In this document: positions 1 to 7,435 of the stretch, piece after piece
Layout: each line of letters begins with the position of its first letter
Position numbering within the stretch: position 1 is the stretch's first letter
Assembly (NCBI RefSeq): GCF_910584465.1
Contig: NZ_CAJUBK010000027.1
Span: 1 to 31,095, forward strand
DNA length: 31,095 nucleotides
Source: an uncultured Oscillibacter sp.
GTDB taxonomy: Bacteria; Bacillota; Clostridia; Oscillospirales; Oscillospiraceae
Direction of reading: 5' to 3'
The notes under the pieces: generated by a model
The model's input: only the letters and a program-made list of their open reading frames with translations
The model's database searches: none
Told to the model about the DNA's origin: nothing
Program-made: the position numbers and the translations under genes

Positions 1-31
1 CGGGTACTTCTTTCGGCGGAGTGTGAACTTT

Positions 32-400
32 GTGGATACGAGTGTCAAGCGTGGCGATATTTACTATGCCGATCTCTCCCCGGTGGTGGGCAGCGAGCAA
101 GGCGGCGTCCGGCCGGTCCTGATCATTCAGAACGATACCGGGAACCGCTACAGTCCCACCGTGATCGCGGCAGCCATCACTTCCCAGACCGGGAAGACCC
201 GGCTGCCCACACATATCGACCTCCCCGTGGACCAGAGCTGCGGCCTGAGCCGGGATTCCGTCGTCCTGCTGGAGCAGGTGCGGACCCTGGACAAGAAGCG
301 GCTGCGCGAGCGCATGGGCCATGTGGAGGAAAATGTGATGACGAAGGTGGACACGGCGATCGCGGTCAGCTTCGGACTGCCCCACGACCAGTTGGTTTGA
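32..400 (+). CDS. ndoA: Type II toxin MazF/EndoA-like mRNA interferase
   Basis: A 122-residue protein of the PemK/MazF family. Members are sequence-specific endoribonucleases that cut mRNA and are held inactive by a MazE/EndoAI antitoxin. The diagnostic N-terminal block is present (KRGDIYYADL, then GSEQGGVRPVL), followed by the conserved RDSVVLLEQVRTLDK segment; length is normal for gram-positive EndoA. I prefer the GTG at 32 because the GGCGGA at 15-20 is well spaced for it; a GTG at 23 in the same frame would add three residues but sits 2 nt from that site. In Firmicutes this gene usually follows an antitoxin gene and alr; these would lie upstream, outside the window, so the antitoxin cannot be confirmed. 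Confidence 0.93.
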   Translation: MDTSVKRGDIYYADLSPVVGSEQGGVRPVLIIQNDTGNRYSPTVIAAAITSQTGKTRLPTHIDLPVDQSCGLSRDSVVLLEQVRTLDKKRLRERMGHVEENVMTKVDTAIAVSFGLPHDQLV

Positions 401-408
401 GCATGGAT

Positions 409-439
409 CCTCCCGGCGGAGAGGCCCTCCGCCGGGAGG
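409..439 (+). terminator. Intergenic 13-bp hairpin after the mazF-like gene
   Basis: A perfect inverted repeat: 13-bp arms at 409-421 and 427-439 around a 5-nt loop. No U-run follows and the ribosome-binding site of the next gene starts only a few bases later, so it may be an mRNA-processing or attenuating hairpin rather than a true terminator. Confidence 0.5.
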
Positions 440-457
440 CGTACAGAGGAGGTACAT

Positions 458-949
458 ATGAAAAAAGACAGATGGCTGCTGCGTGCGGTGGTGCTGGTGG
501 TGCTGAGCGCCGTCTTGATGACCGGCGTGTCCCTGGCGGCGGAGGCCGGCTCCGCCGGCGACCCCCTGGTGACGCTGAGCTACCTGAACGACACGTTCTT
601 CGACGAGATCATGCGGCGGGTGGACCAGAAGATCGCCGACCGGACGGGACAGGCCCTCCCCGGCGGCGGGGGATCCGGCGCCTCCGCCTCCTTCGTGGTG
701 GTGACGCTCTCCGAGGGCCAGACCCTCACGGGGGACATCGGCTGCGAGGTGATGCTCCGGGTGGGCAGCGCCGTCTGCGTCTCCCCCTCGTCCCCGGGCC
801 TGATCGACGAGACCGCCGGGACCACGCTGGCGGGCGGCGGCGCGCTGGTCCAGAACCACCTGTACATGATGACCATCGAGGGCCGGGGCGTCCGCGCCGG
901 AGCGGGCACCACCAAGGTCCTGGCGCGGGGGAGCTATACCATCGTCTGA
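458..949 (+). CDS. Small secreted protein of unknown function
   Basis: 163 residues with a clear Sec signal peptide: MKKDR, a hydrophobic stretch to about residue 25, then SLAAEA as a likely cleavage site. The mature part starts with GDPLVTLSYLND, has a Gly-rich linker (PGGGGSG) near residue 70, and ends in a beta-rich region (LTGDIGCEVMLRVGS, then NHLYMMTIEGRGV and RGSYTIV). The GDPLV opening resembles the start of the mature NlpC/P60 protein at 11325. From memory, similar short exported proteins occur in clostridia, but I cannot name the family. An AGAGGAGG ribosome-binding site ends 5 nt before the ATG. No separate promoter is evident, so it may be read through from the toxin gene. A strong terminator follows. 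Confidence 0.75.
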   Translation: MKKDRWLLRAVVLVVLSAVLMTGVSLAAEAGSAGDPLVTLSYLNDTFFDEIMRRVDQKIADRTGQALPGGGGSGASASFVVVTLSEGQTLTGDIGCEVMLRVGSAVCVSPSSPGLIDETAGTTLAGGGALVQNHLYMMTIEGRGVRAGAGTTKVLARGSYTIV

Positions 950-962
950 CGATACATAACGG

Positions 963-1000
963 GACCCGCTTGCGCATAAGATCGCGTAAGCGGGTCTTCT
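963..1000 (+). terminator. Rho-independent terminator
   Basis: A 13-bp stem (963-975 with 984-996, one G-U pair) and an 8-nt loop, followed by TTCT. It lies just after the stop codon of the secreted-protein gene. Confidence 0.8.
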
Positions 1001-1138
1001 CTGCCGCGGGCATGGCGGGGACCGGGACGCGCCTTCCCCTGCCCCTCCGGGCGGCGGGGGATGATGCGCCGGGAGGCCCCTTGTCCCCGCGGCGCGGCGG
1101 GGCGCGCGGAGCTTTATGACGGGAGGTGGCCGGCGGAT

Positions 1139-1657
1139 ATGGACAAATATCCCTTGCTGATGGACGGCAGGCCCACGGGGGAGCTCGTCACGGAGCGGGA
1201 GGGGCTGTATACCTGGTTCTCGGCCCGCTGCCCCCTGCCGGAGGGCCTCTGGTGCGCCTGGGCCGTGGGGGAGCGGGGGGAGCTGCGCCTGGGGGTGCTG
1301 GAGCCGGAGGGACGGCAGGGGGGCATCCGCCGCCGCTTCTCCGGACCGCTCACCGCCCCTCTGGGCCGTCTCCTGCGGGGGGAGGTCCGTCCGGCGGGCG
1401 TGAAGGAGCCGGAGGGCTGGGAGCCCGCCCCCGACCCGGCGGGGCTGTTCCGGGCCCCGTGGCTCCGCCAGAGGCTGAAGGGGGCCCAGGGGGCCCTGCT
1501 GCGGCGGGCGGGGGAGGTCCGGTATCTGGCCCTGCCCTATGACAAGAGGAAGCCCTTCCCCCTGACCACGCTGTTCTGCTTTGCCCGCCTCCAGAAGATC
1601 GGGGCGGCGGGCTATGTGGTGTACGCTTTCGACGGACAAGACCGGCCGGTTTTTTAG
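1139..1657 (+). CDS. Conserved-looking hypothetical protein
   Basis: 172 residues from the ATG at 1139, which has a GGGAGGTGG ribosome-binding site at about 1121-1129; the reading frame is open further upstream to 1061 but without a comparable site. The protein begins MDKYPLLMDGRPTGELV, is rich in Gly, Arg and Pro, has no signal peptide or membrane helix, and ends with a more hydrophobic part (PLTTLFCFARLQ, GAAGYVVYAFD). The pattern of a GELVTEREGLYTWFSA-type beta region is suggestive of a small beta-rich domain, but I do not recognise a family. It stands alone between a terminator and the nrdR promoter region. Confidence 0.6.
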   Translation: MDKYPLLMDGRPTGELVTEREGLYTWFSARCPLPEGLWCAWAVGERGELRLGVLEPEGRQGGIRRRFSGPLTAPLGRLLRGEVRPAGVKEPEGWEPAPDPAGLFRAPWLRQRLKGAQGALLRRAGEVRYLALPYDKRKPFPLTTLFCFARLQKIGAAGYVVYAFDGQDRPVF

Positions 1658-1724
1658 GCATGGAAAAAACAGGGAAAAATTTTTAAAATATTTTGTCATT
1701 TTCCTATCTATTTTGAAAATGCCG

Positions 1725-1733
1725 TGATATAAT
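1725..1733 (+). promoter_or_regulatory. Extended -10 promoter upstream of nrdR
   Basis: TGATATAAT: a perfect TATAAT at 1728-1733 preceded by TG in the extended -10 position, inside an AT-rich stretch (1660-1735) that contrasts with the GC-rich surroundings. No good -35 is present at 17 bp, as expected for an extended -10 promoter. Confidence 0.65.
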
Positions 1734-1769
1734 ACCCGCAAAGCAGGATACCGCACCTATTTTGCGCGT

Positions 1770-1800
1770 ATAGCACACCGGGACTCCACACCTGTGCTAT
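1770..1800. repeat. 8-bp inverted repeat in the nrdR leader
   Basis: Arms ATAGCACA (1770-1777) and TGTGCTAT (1793-1800) are perfect complements separated by 15 nt. It lies downstream of the predicted start of transcription and 90 nt before nrdR. It could be an operator or an RNA hairpin. It does not match the NrdR-box pattern as I know it. Confidence 0.5.
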
Positions 1801-1889
1801 CACCTCCACGAAACGCAGGAAATACGAAAAGCGTCCGCGTCCGCGGGCGCGGGCCGCCGGGAGACCGGCAGAGATCAGGAGGTCCCACC

Positions 1890-2354
1890 ATGAAATGCCC
1901 CTATTGCGGTTTCAACGAGAGCAAGGTCATCGATTCCCGCCCAGCCGACGAGAACAACAGCATCCGCCGCCGGAGAGAGTGCCTCTCCTGTTCCCGGCGG
2001 TTCACCACCTATGAGACGGTGGAGAGCCTGCCCGTGGTGGTGGTGAAGAAAGACGGCAGCCGCCAGAGCTTCGACCGGGGGAAGGTCCTCAGCGGCATGA
2101 TCCGGGCCTGTGAGAAGCGGCCCGTCCCCGTGGCGAAGCTGGAGAAGATCGCCGCCGATATCGAGCAGGAGCTCCAGAACTCCATGGAGCGGGAGATCAG
2201 CACGGAGATCATCGGCGAGCGGGTCATGGAGCACCTGCGGTCCATCGACCAGGTGGCCTACGTCCGCTTCGCCTCCGTTTACCGCCAGTTCAAGGACATC
2301 GACAGCTTCATGGAGGAGCTGACGAAGCTGCTGGCGGAGCAGAACCAGCGCTAG
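1890..2354 (+). CDS. nrdR: Transcriptional repressor NrdR
   Basis: 154 residues, the usual NrdR length. NrdR senses ATP/dATP and represses ribonucleotide reductase genes. An N-terminal zinc ribbon has Cys3, Cys6, Cys31 and Cys34 (CPYC and CLSC), followed by the family signature RRRRECLSCSRRFTTYE. From about residue 49 an ATP-cone domain begins (VVKKDGSRQSFDRGKV) and runs through EIIGERVMEHLRSIDQVAYVRFASVYRQF. The ATG at 1890 follows an AGGAGG site; the open frame upstream to 1794 encodes low-complexity sequence not found in the family. The gene has its own extended -10 promoter and ends at a strong terminator, so it is probably monocistronic; no nrd genes are in the window. Confidence 0.97.
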   Translation: MKCPYCGFNESKVIDSRPADENNSIRRRRECLSCSRRFTTYETVESLPVVVVKKDGSRQSFDRGKVLSGMIRACEKRPVPVAKLEKIAADIEQELQNSMEREISTEIIGERVMEHLRSIDQVAYVRFASVYRQFKDIDSFMEELTKLLAEQNQR

Positions 2355-2380
2355 ACCGAGCCAGCGGCAGATCGAGGATA

Positions 2381-2412
2381 GGCCCGCCGGGATCCTCCGG
2401 CGGGCCGTTTTT
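2381..2412 (+). terminator. Rho-independent terminator after nrdR
   Basis: A 10-bp perfect GC stem (2381-2390 with 2397-2406), 6-nt loop, then GTTTTT. Confidence 0.88.
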
Positions 2413-2417
2413 CCCCC

Positions 2418-2446
2418 TTGCAAAGCGGGGGACATTTGCTTATACT
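2418..2446 (+). promoter_or_regulatory. Sigma-A-type promoter for the YmdB-like gene
   Basis: TTGCAA (2418-2423), 17-bp spacer, TATACT (2441-2446). It lies between the nrdR terminator and the next start codon, and probably drives the three genes 2471-4848. Confidence 0.8.
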
Positions 2447-2470
2447 ATCTTTTTGGGATGGAGGGCGCGT

Positions 2471-3244
2471 ATGCTGTATCATATCCTCGCCGTGGGCGAC
2501 GTCGTGGGGGAGCCTGGGCTGCGGCACCTGGAAAAGGTCCTGCGGCCGCTGCAAAAGCTGAAGGGGGCCTCCTTCACCGTGGTCAACGGGGAGAACGCCT
2601 CCGGCGTGGGGCTGACCCGGGATCAGGCCCGGCGCATCCGGGACGCCGGGGCCGACGCCGTGACCCTGGGCAACCACGCCTTCGGGAAGCCGCAGATCTC
2701 CGGCCTCCTGGACGACGCGCCTTGGCTGCTCCGGCCCGCCAACTACTCCGGCAGGGCCCCCGGCCACGGCTGTGAGATCTTCGACCTGGGCGGCGTCCGG
2801 GTGCGGGTGGTGGATCTGATCGGCCGCTGCGGCCTGGCCTGGAACGCGGACGATCCCTTCACCACGGCGGACCGCCTGCTGGAGCGGGGGGAGGCGGAGC
2901 TCACCCTGGTGGACTTCCATGCCGAGGCCACCAGCGAGAAGCTGGCCCTGGGTTACTATCTGGACGGGCGGATCTCGGCCCTCTGGGGGACCCACACCCA
3001 TGTCCCCACCGCCGACGAGCGGGTCTATCCCAAGGGGACAGGCTATATCACCGACCTGGGCATGACCGGGCCCATCGAGTCCGTTCTGGGCATCGAGCCC
3101 TGGCAGTCGGTGGAGAATTTCCTGGGCGGCCTGCCGGGCCGGTACCGGCAGCCGGACGGGCCCTGCAAATTGCAGGGGGCCGTCTTCACCCTGGACAGCG
3201 CGACCGGGCTGTGCACCGCTGTGGAGCGGGTGGACATCCGGTGA
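2471..3244 (+). CDS. YmdB/TIGR00282-family metallophosphoesterase
   Basis: 257 residues. In Bacillus, YmdB is a 2',3'-cyclic-nucleotide phosphodiesterase with regulatory roles in biofilm and motility decisions. The sequence shows the family pattern: ILAVGDVVGEPG at the N terminus (metal-binding Asp), VNGENASGG-like motif VVNGENASGVG, DAVTLGNHAF with the GNH signature, DFHAEATSEK, and GTHTHVPTADE with the C-terminal metal-binding His residues. The ATG at 2471 follows a GGAGGG site; a TTG at 2453 is too close to the predicted transcription start. It is the first gene of a likely operon with the deacylase (25 nt gap) and the YhaO-like gene. Confidence 0.93.
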   Translation: MLYHILAVGDVVGEPGLRHLEKVLRPLQKLKGASFTVVNGENASGVGLTRDQARRIRDAGADAVTLGNHAFGKPQISGLLDDAPWLLRPANYSGRAPGHGCEIFDLGGVRVRVVDLIGRCGLAWNADDPFTTADRLLERGEAELTLVDFHAEATSEKLALGYYLDGRISALWGTHTHVPTADERVYPKGTGYITDLGMTGPIESVLGIEPWQSVENFLGGLPGRYRQPDGPCKLQGAVFTLDSATGLCTAVERVDIR

Positions 3245-3269
3245 ACAGAACAGAAAGAGGGTCATCACC

Positions 3270-3752
3270 ATGTCTATCGAGAAAGTGAGAGCGTATTTCA
3301 AGGGCTTTGGCATCGAGGACCGCATCCGGGAGTTCGAGGTCTCCTCCGCCACGGTGGAGCTGGCGGCGGTGGCCGTGGGCGTGGAGGGCGCGCGCATCGC
3401 CAAGAGCCTGAGCTTCAAGGTGGGGGACAAGCCCGTCATCATCGTCGTGGCGGGAGACGCCAAGATCGACAACGGCAAATATAAGGCCCAGTTCCACACC
3501 AAGGCCAAGATGCTGACCCATGAGGAGGCCCATACCCTCATCGGCCACGACGTGGGCGGCGTGTGCCCCTTCGCCCTGCCGGAGGACACGGAGGTCTATC
3601 TGGACGTGTCCCTGAAGCGGTTCGGGACGGTCTTCCCCGCCGCCGGCAGCGACAACAGCGCCATCGAGCTGACCTGCGAGGAGCTGGAGGAGTATTCCTC
3701 CAACTTCCGGCAGTGGGTGGACGTGTGCAAAGCCTGGCAGGCAGAGGGCTGA
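3270..3752 (+). CDS. YbaK/EbsC-type aminoacyl-tRNA deacylase
   Basis: 160 residues of the YbaK/ProX editing-domain superfamily, whose members hydrolyse mischarged aminoacyl-tRNA such as Cys-tRNA(Pro). Visible family features are the ARIAKSLSFK block with the conserved Lys, VIIVVAGDAKIDNGKYK, and the GGVCPFALPE motif with the GG-x-PFG-like loop. Length matches stand-alone deacylases. The ATG at 3270 is preceded by GAAAGAGGG. It lies 25 nt after the YmdB-like gene and ends 1 nt before the next start codon, so the three genes are probably co-transcribed. The exact misacylated substrate cannot be read from sequence. Confidence 0.9.
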   Translation: MSIEKVRAYFKGFGIEDRIREFEVSSATVELAAVAVGVEGARIAKSLSFKVGDKPVIIVVAGDAKIDNGKYKAQFHTKAKMLTHEEAHTLIGHDVGGVCPFALPEDTEVYLDVSLKRFGTVFPAAGSDNSAIELTCEELEEYSSNFRQWVDVCKAWQAEG

Positions 3753-3753
3753 T

Positions 3754-4848
3754 ATGCTGAAGTTCATCCATGCGGCGGACTTCCACCTGGACAGCGCGTT
3801 CGCGGCCCTGCCCGCTGGGCGGGCGGTGGAGCGGCGGCGGGAGAGCCGGGAGCTGGCCTTCCGGCTGGCGGACTACGTGAACGGCCGCGGCATCCGGCTG
3901 GTGCTGCTGGCGGGGGACCTGTTCGACAGCGCCGCCCCCTACCGGGAGACCGGCGAGGCCCTGGCGGAGGCCCTGGGGCGGATGGAGGCCCAGGTCTTCG
4001 CCGCGCCGGGGAACCACGACTGGTACGGTCCGGGCAGTCCCTGGCTGACGGTGGAGTGGCCGGAGAACGTGCACATCTTCCGGGAGGACGCCATGACCGC
4101 CGTCGAGGTCCCCGCGCTGGGCGTCACGGTCCACGGCGCGGCCTTCACCGGGCCGGAGCGGGGGAGCAGCTTCCTCAAGGGCTTCACCGCGCCCAAGGAC
4201 GGCAAAGTACACATCGGCCTGCTCCACGGGGAGGTGGATCCGGCGGGGGAGCGGTACGATCCCCTGCGGCGGGAGGAGATCGCCGCCAGCGGCCTGGCGT
4301 ACCTGGCCCTGGGGCACATCCACAAGCGGGGGGAGCCCAGAGCCTATGGCGGCACCCTCTGCGCCTGGCCCGGCTGCATCGAGGGGCGGGGCTTCGACGA
4401 GCTGGGGGAGAAGGGCTTCTACGAGGGCGTCATCGACGGCGGGGAGGTCTCCGCGGCCTTCGTGCCCTTCGCCCGGCGGAAGTATGAGATCTTGGACGTG
4501 GACGTGACGGGGAGGTCCCCCCGAGAGGCCGCGGAGGCCGCCCTGCCGGGAGATACGGCGGAGGATCTCTACCGCCTCCGCCTCACCGGCGAGAGCGGGG
4601 AGGGCGGCGCGGACGCCAGGGCCCTGGAAACGGCCCTGGCCGGGCGGTTCTACGCGCTGGAGGTCCAGGACCACACCCGTGTGGCGGCGGACGTCTGGGC
4701 CCGGGCGGGGGAGGACTCCCTGCGGGGCCTGTTCCTGCGGGAGCTCCGGGCGAAGTGGGACGCCGCCGGGGACGACGGGGAGCGGGACCTCATCGTCCGG
4801 GCGGTCCGCTTCGGCCTGGCCGCGCTGGACCACCGGGACATGGGCTGA
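3754..4848 (+). CDS. YhaO/SbcD-like DNA repair metallophosphoesterase
   Basis: 364 residues. The calcineurin-type nuclease motifs are present in order: MLKFIHAADFHLDS (DxH), LVLLAGDLFDS (GD), FAAPGNHDWY (GNHD), IGLLHGE and LALGHIHKRG (GHxH). After the catalytic domain (to about residue 240) comes a C-terminal cap region typical of YhaO/SbcD subunits. In Firmicutes such a subunit is normally followed by a very large SMC-like ATPase (YhaN/SbcC) that forms the nuclease complex. Here the next gene is rplS after its own promoter, and no such ATPase is in the window. It may act with an ATPase encoded elsewhere. The start codon is 1 nt after the deacylase stop, implying translational coupling. Confidence 0.9.
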   Translation: MLKFIHAADFHLDSAFAALPAGRAVERRRESRELAFRLADYVNGRGIRLVLLAGDLFDSAAPYRETGEALAEALGRMEAQVFAAPGNHDWYGPGSPWLTVEWPENVHIFREDAMTAVEVPALGVTVHGAAFTGPERGSSFLKGFTAPKDGKVHIGLLHGEVDPAGERYDPLRREEIAASGLAYLALGHIHKRGEPRAYGGTLCAWPGCIEGRGFDELGEKGFYEGVIDGGEVSAAFVPFARRKYEILDVDVTGRSPREAAEAALPGDTAEDLYRLRLTGESGEGGADARALETALAGRFYALEVQDHTRVAADVWARAGEDSLRGLFLRELRAKWDAAGDDGERDLIVRAVRFGLAALDHRDMG

Positions 4849-4891
4849 TGGGGATCCGGGCAGATCTTGCCGGGGGGTCCGAAGAAAATCC

Positions 4892-4920
4892 TTGCAATCT
4901 CGGGAAGAGTGTGATATCCT
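4892..4920 (+). promoter_or_regulatory. Promoter for rplS
   Basis: TTGCAA (4892-4897), 17-bp spacer, TATCCT (4915-4920) with TG in the extended -10 position (4912-4913). Confidence 0.8.
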
Positions 4921-4926
4921 ATTCAG

Positions 4927-5011
4927 GCTACAAAGGGCGGTCCTCTGCCGCGGACCGGGAAACGGCCCAAGGAGCGGGTAAGAACGCCTATGATAACAGG
5001 AGGAGATACCC
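4927..5011 (+). promoter_or_regulatory. rplS 5' leader, possibly an L19-type autoregulatory leader
   Basis: An 85-nt leader between the predicted start of transcription and rplS. It contains a 6-bp GC stem (CGGTCC at 4938-4943 with GGACCG at 4952-4957) and further GC-rich complementary segments before the AGGAGG at about 4999-5004. L19 leaders are known in Firmicutes; assignment here is by position and only weakly by structure. Confidence 0.35.
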
Positions 5012-5353
5012 ATGGATCTGATCAAGGAACTGAACAAAGAGGCGCTGGGCAAAGAGACGCCCAAGGTGCAGATCGGCGACACCGTCCGCGTGCACGTGAA
5101 GGTCAAGGAAGGCTCCCGTGAGCGTATCCAGGTCTTCGAGGGCACCGTCATCGCCAAGAAGCACGGCGGCATCGAGGAGACCATCACGGTCCGCCGCATC
5201 TCTTACGGCGTGGGCGTGGAGAAGGTGTTCCCCATCCACTCCCCCTCTATCGACACCATCCAGGTCGTCCGCAACGGTTCCGTCCGCCGGGCCAAGCTGT
5301 ACTATCTGCGCGGCCGTGTGGGCAAGGCGGCCAAGATCAAGGAGAAGCTGTAA
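5012..5353 (+). CDS. rplS: 50S ribosomal protein L19
   Basis: 113 residues, the normal L19 length. L19 sits at the 30S-50S interface. Recognisable segments are GDTVRVHVKVKEGSRERIQ, FEGTVIAKKHGG, ITVRRISYGVGVEKVFPIHSP (the family signature region) and RRAKLYYLRGRVGKAAKIKE at the C terminus. The ATG at 5012 follows ACAGGAGGAGA. In many bacteria rplS ends the rpsP-rimM-trmD-rplS operon; here it is alone with its own promoter and a strong terminator, so it is a separate transcription unit. Codon use (many GTC, AAG, ATC) fits a highly expressed gene. Confidence 0.98.
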   Translation: MDLIKELNKEALGKETPKVQIGDTVRVHVKVKEGSRERIQVFEGTVIAKKHGGIEETITVRRISYGVGVEKVFPIHSPSIDTIQVVRNGSVRRAKLYYLRGRVGKAAKIKEKL

Positions 5354-5366
5354 GCTCCGAACGGAT

Positions 5367-5394
5367 AAAAGAGAGGCGGGAGCCTCTCTTTTTT
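5367..5394 (+). terminator. Rho-independent terminator after rplS
   Basis: GAGAGGC (5371-5377), 4-nt loop, GCCTCTC (5382-5388), then six T; an A-run upstream extends the stem. Confidence 0.93.
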
Positions 5395-5488
5395 CGTTCG
5401 CCCCGCTCCCGGCGGGGACGCGGAGGAGGGGTGGGAGGCGGTCCCCGGCGGCGGCGCCGGTCCCCGGAGGGCCCGCCGATTTTCCCCC

Positions 5489-5517
5489 TTGCATTTCCTC
5501 CGGCACTGTGTTATAAA
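5489..5517 (+). promoter_or_regulatory. Promoter of the pheS-pheT operon
   Basis: TTGCAT (5489-5494), 17-bp spacer, TATAAA (5512-5517) with TG at 5509-5510. It is followed directly by the T-box leader. Confidence 0.8.
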
Positions 5518-5523
5518 TAATAA

Positions 5524-5770
5524 TCGATACCGCTATCTGCGATGAACGGGAAAATAACGATCACGCCTCGCCAAGAGAGGATGGGCCGCCGGCTGAGAGC
5601 CCGTCCGCGAAGCGCCGTTTGGTTCGCCCGGGAGCCGCCGTGGAGACACGGCCGGTCCGCCCTCCGTTACCGGGGCCTCGAGCGCGCGCCTCCGGGCGCG
5701 AATCTGGGTGGTACCGCGGAAGGGGAACATGCCTTTCGTCCCAATGTTTGGGACGAAGGGCTTTTTTATT
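5524..5770 (+). promoter_or_regulatory. T-box riboswitch, Phe-specific (specifier TTC)
   Basis: The conserved T-box sequence GGGTGGTACCGCGG is at 5706-5719. A stem-I-like region precedes it. TTC at 5623-5625 sits just before GCCCGGGAG, where the specifier codon is expected, and matches the downstream Phe-tRNA synthetase genes. A 12-bp perfect terminator stem (5731-5742 with 5750-5761, 7-nt loop) and six T (5762-5767) follow. Uncharged tRNA(Phe) should pair with the specifier and the T-box bulge and favour the antiterminator. The 180 nt from here to pheS shows no other clear feature. Confidence 0.93.
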
Positions 5771-5947
5771 TCCCCGGCGTTTCGAGGGAGGGCCCGCTCC
5801 CTCAAGGGCCCTCCGCCGTTCATCTGCGGCGCCGCCCCGGTGACGGGGCGGGAGGGGCCGGCCGCGCAGGCCCGGAGGCCGGTCCGAGAACGCGTTCGGA
5901 GGGCCGCCGGCATCGCCGCCCTATCCAAGGAAAAGGAGTCATACCAT

Positions 5948-6973
5948 ATGAAAGAACAGTTGGAAGCCATCCGCAAAGGCGCGCTGGAGGCCATCGGCGC
6001 GGCCCAGGAGACCGCCGGGCTGGAGGCCCTCCGGGTCAAGTACCTGGGCAAGAAGGGCGAGCTCACCGCCGTCCTGAAACAGATGGGCGGCTTGTCCGCC
6101 GAGCTGCGGCCCGTCATGGGCCAGCTGGCCAACGACGTCCGGGGGAGCCTTGAAAAGGCCATCGAGGCCCAGTCCGCGATCCTCTCCCGCAAGGCCCTGG
6201 AGGCCAGGCTCACGGCGGAGGCCGTGGACGTGACCATCCCCGGCCGGCGTCCCCCCCGGGGCCACAAGCATCCCATGTATTCCGTGCTGGACGAGATGAA
6301 GGAGATGTTCCTGAACATGGGCTTCGAGGTCATGGACGGCCCGGAGATCGAGCAGGCGGACTATAACTTCACCAAGCTCAACGCCCCGGAGGATCATCCC
6401 TCCCGGGACTGGACGGACACCTTCTACCTGACGGAGGACTCCTCCATCCTCCTGCGTTCCCAGACGTCCCCCATGCAGATCCGGGCCATGGAGGGCTTCG
6501 GCGTGCCCATCCGCATGGTCTCCGCCGGGCGGGTGTACCGCAAGGACGAGGTGGATGCCACCCATTCCCCCATGTTCCACCAGATCGAGGGCCTGGTCGT
6601 CGACAAGGGCATCACCATGGCGGACCTGAAGGGGACCCTGAACGAGGTCATCCGGCAGATCTACGGGCGGGACACCGTCACCCGGTTCCGGCCCCACCAC
6701 TTCCCCTTCACCGAGCCCAGCTGCGAGGTGGACATCCAGTGCTATAAGTGCGGCGGCAAGGGCTGCCCCACCTGCAAGGGCGAGGGCTGGATCGAGCTGC
6801 TGGGCGCCGGCATGGTGCACCCCAAGGTGCTGCGCAACTGCGGCATCGACCCGGAGGAGTATTCCGGCTTCGCCTTCGGCTTCGGCCTGGAGCGGATGGC
6901 GCTGGGACGGTATAAGATCAGCGACATGCGGCTGATCTTCGAGAACGATATCCGCTTCCTGGAACAGTTCTGA
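5948..6973 (+). CDS. pheS: Phenylalanyl-tRNA synthetase alpha subunit
   Basis: 341 residues. PheS is the catalytic class II subunit of the alpha2-beta2 enzyme. An N-terminal coiled coil (residues 1-85, MKEQLEAIRKGALEAIG onward) is followed by the catalytic core with HPMYSVLDEMKEMFLNMGFE, the motif 2 region (GRVYRKDEVDATHSPMFHQIEG), FRPHHFPFTEPSCEVD and motif 3 GFGFGLERMALGRY-like sequence (FAFGFGLERMALGRY). The CYKCGGKGCPTCKGEGW segment near residue 264 is a Cys-rich insert I recall as common in clostridial PheS. The ATG at 5948 has an AAGGAG site; the longer open frame from 5708 runs through the T-box terminator and is not coding. It is controlled by the T-box. Confidence 0.97.
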   Translation: MKEQLEAIRKGALEAIGAAQETAGLEALRVKYLGKKGELTAVLKQMGGLSAELRPVMGQLANDVRGSLEKAIEAQSAILSRKALEARLTAEAVDVTIPGRRPPRGHKHPMYSVLDEMKEMFLNMGFEVMDGPEIEQADYNFTKLNAPEDHPSRDWTDTFYLTEDSSILLRSQTSPMQIRAMEGFGVPIRMVSAGRVYRKDEVDATHSPMFHQIEGLVVDKGITMADLKGTLNEVIRQIYGRDTVTRFRPHHFPFTEPSCEVDIQCYKCGGKGCPTCKGEGWIELLGAGMVHPKVLRNCGIDPEEYSGFAFGFGLERMALGRYKISDMRLIFENDIRFLEQF

Positions 6974-7029
6974 CGTTGGCTCCTTGGCAGGAGCGGGGCT
7001 GATCTTCGCCCTGGCGGGCGGGGAGGGAT

Positions 7030-7262
7030 CCAGCCATGATGATGGCTGGTCCATTGCACCCCCCATTTTCTCTTTTTATTCCCGAATAAAAAGAGAAAAC
7101 GGGCCGTGCACGGTCCAAAAGAGAAAAACAAGGGGATGCGGTTCACGGGGGCGCGCTGTGAGTTCCTCCGATTCCAGGCATGTCCCTGCCCGCGGCTCAG
7201 TTTTAGCGGGGGGTTTGGAGGTCGAAGTATGGCCTGTCCTTCTCTCCTCGCTGCCGCTGACC
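7030..7262 (+). repeat. Left arm of a large imperfect inverted repeat (pheS-pheT intergenic)
   Basis: This segment matches the reverse complement of 7436-7668. Landmarks shared in the same order: CAGCC...GGCTG hairpin, GCACCCCCC, a T-rich/A-rich hairpin (7075-7100 region), the palindrome CCGTGCACGG, GGCATGTCCCTGCCCGCGG and TTTGGAGGTCG. The T/A-rich stem reads TTTTCTC... here and CTCTC... in the other arm, each with its own complementary strand. Confidence 0.88.
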
Positions 7263-7435
7263 CGGCGGTCGTGGGGAGCTCTGCTCCTACCGGTTACGCC
7301 CCGCCTTGTAGGGGCGGACCTGTGTGTCCGCTCTCCCTCCGGCTCCACCCTTCTGCTGATGATACACCCTGTGGGGCCTGCCCCTCAGGTCAGGCCATTT
7401 TCTCTGGAGGATCGTTCTCCCGGCTGCTTGGCTTA
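7263..7435. repeat. Central spacer of the pheS-pheT inverted repeat
   Basis: About 170 nt with no credible gene. It contains a small hairpin, GCGGAC (7314-7319) and GTCCGC (7326-7331), within GTAGGGGCGGACCTGTG. I recall similar GTAGGGGCGG hairpin units between genes in related gut clostridia, but could not check this. Confidence 0.5.

Noticed and set aside
1641..1655. ACCGGCCGGT followed by six T at the end of the unknown gene 1139-1657
   Set aside because: The palindrome has no room for a loop and lies inside the final codons; not a credible terminator.
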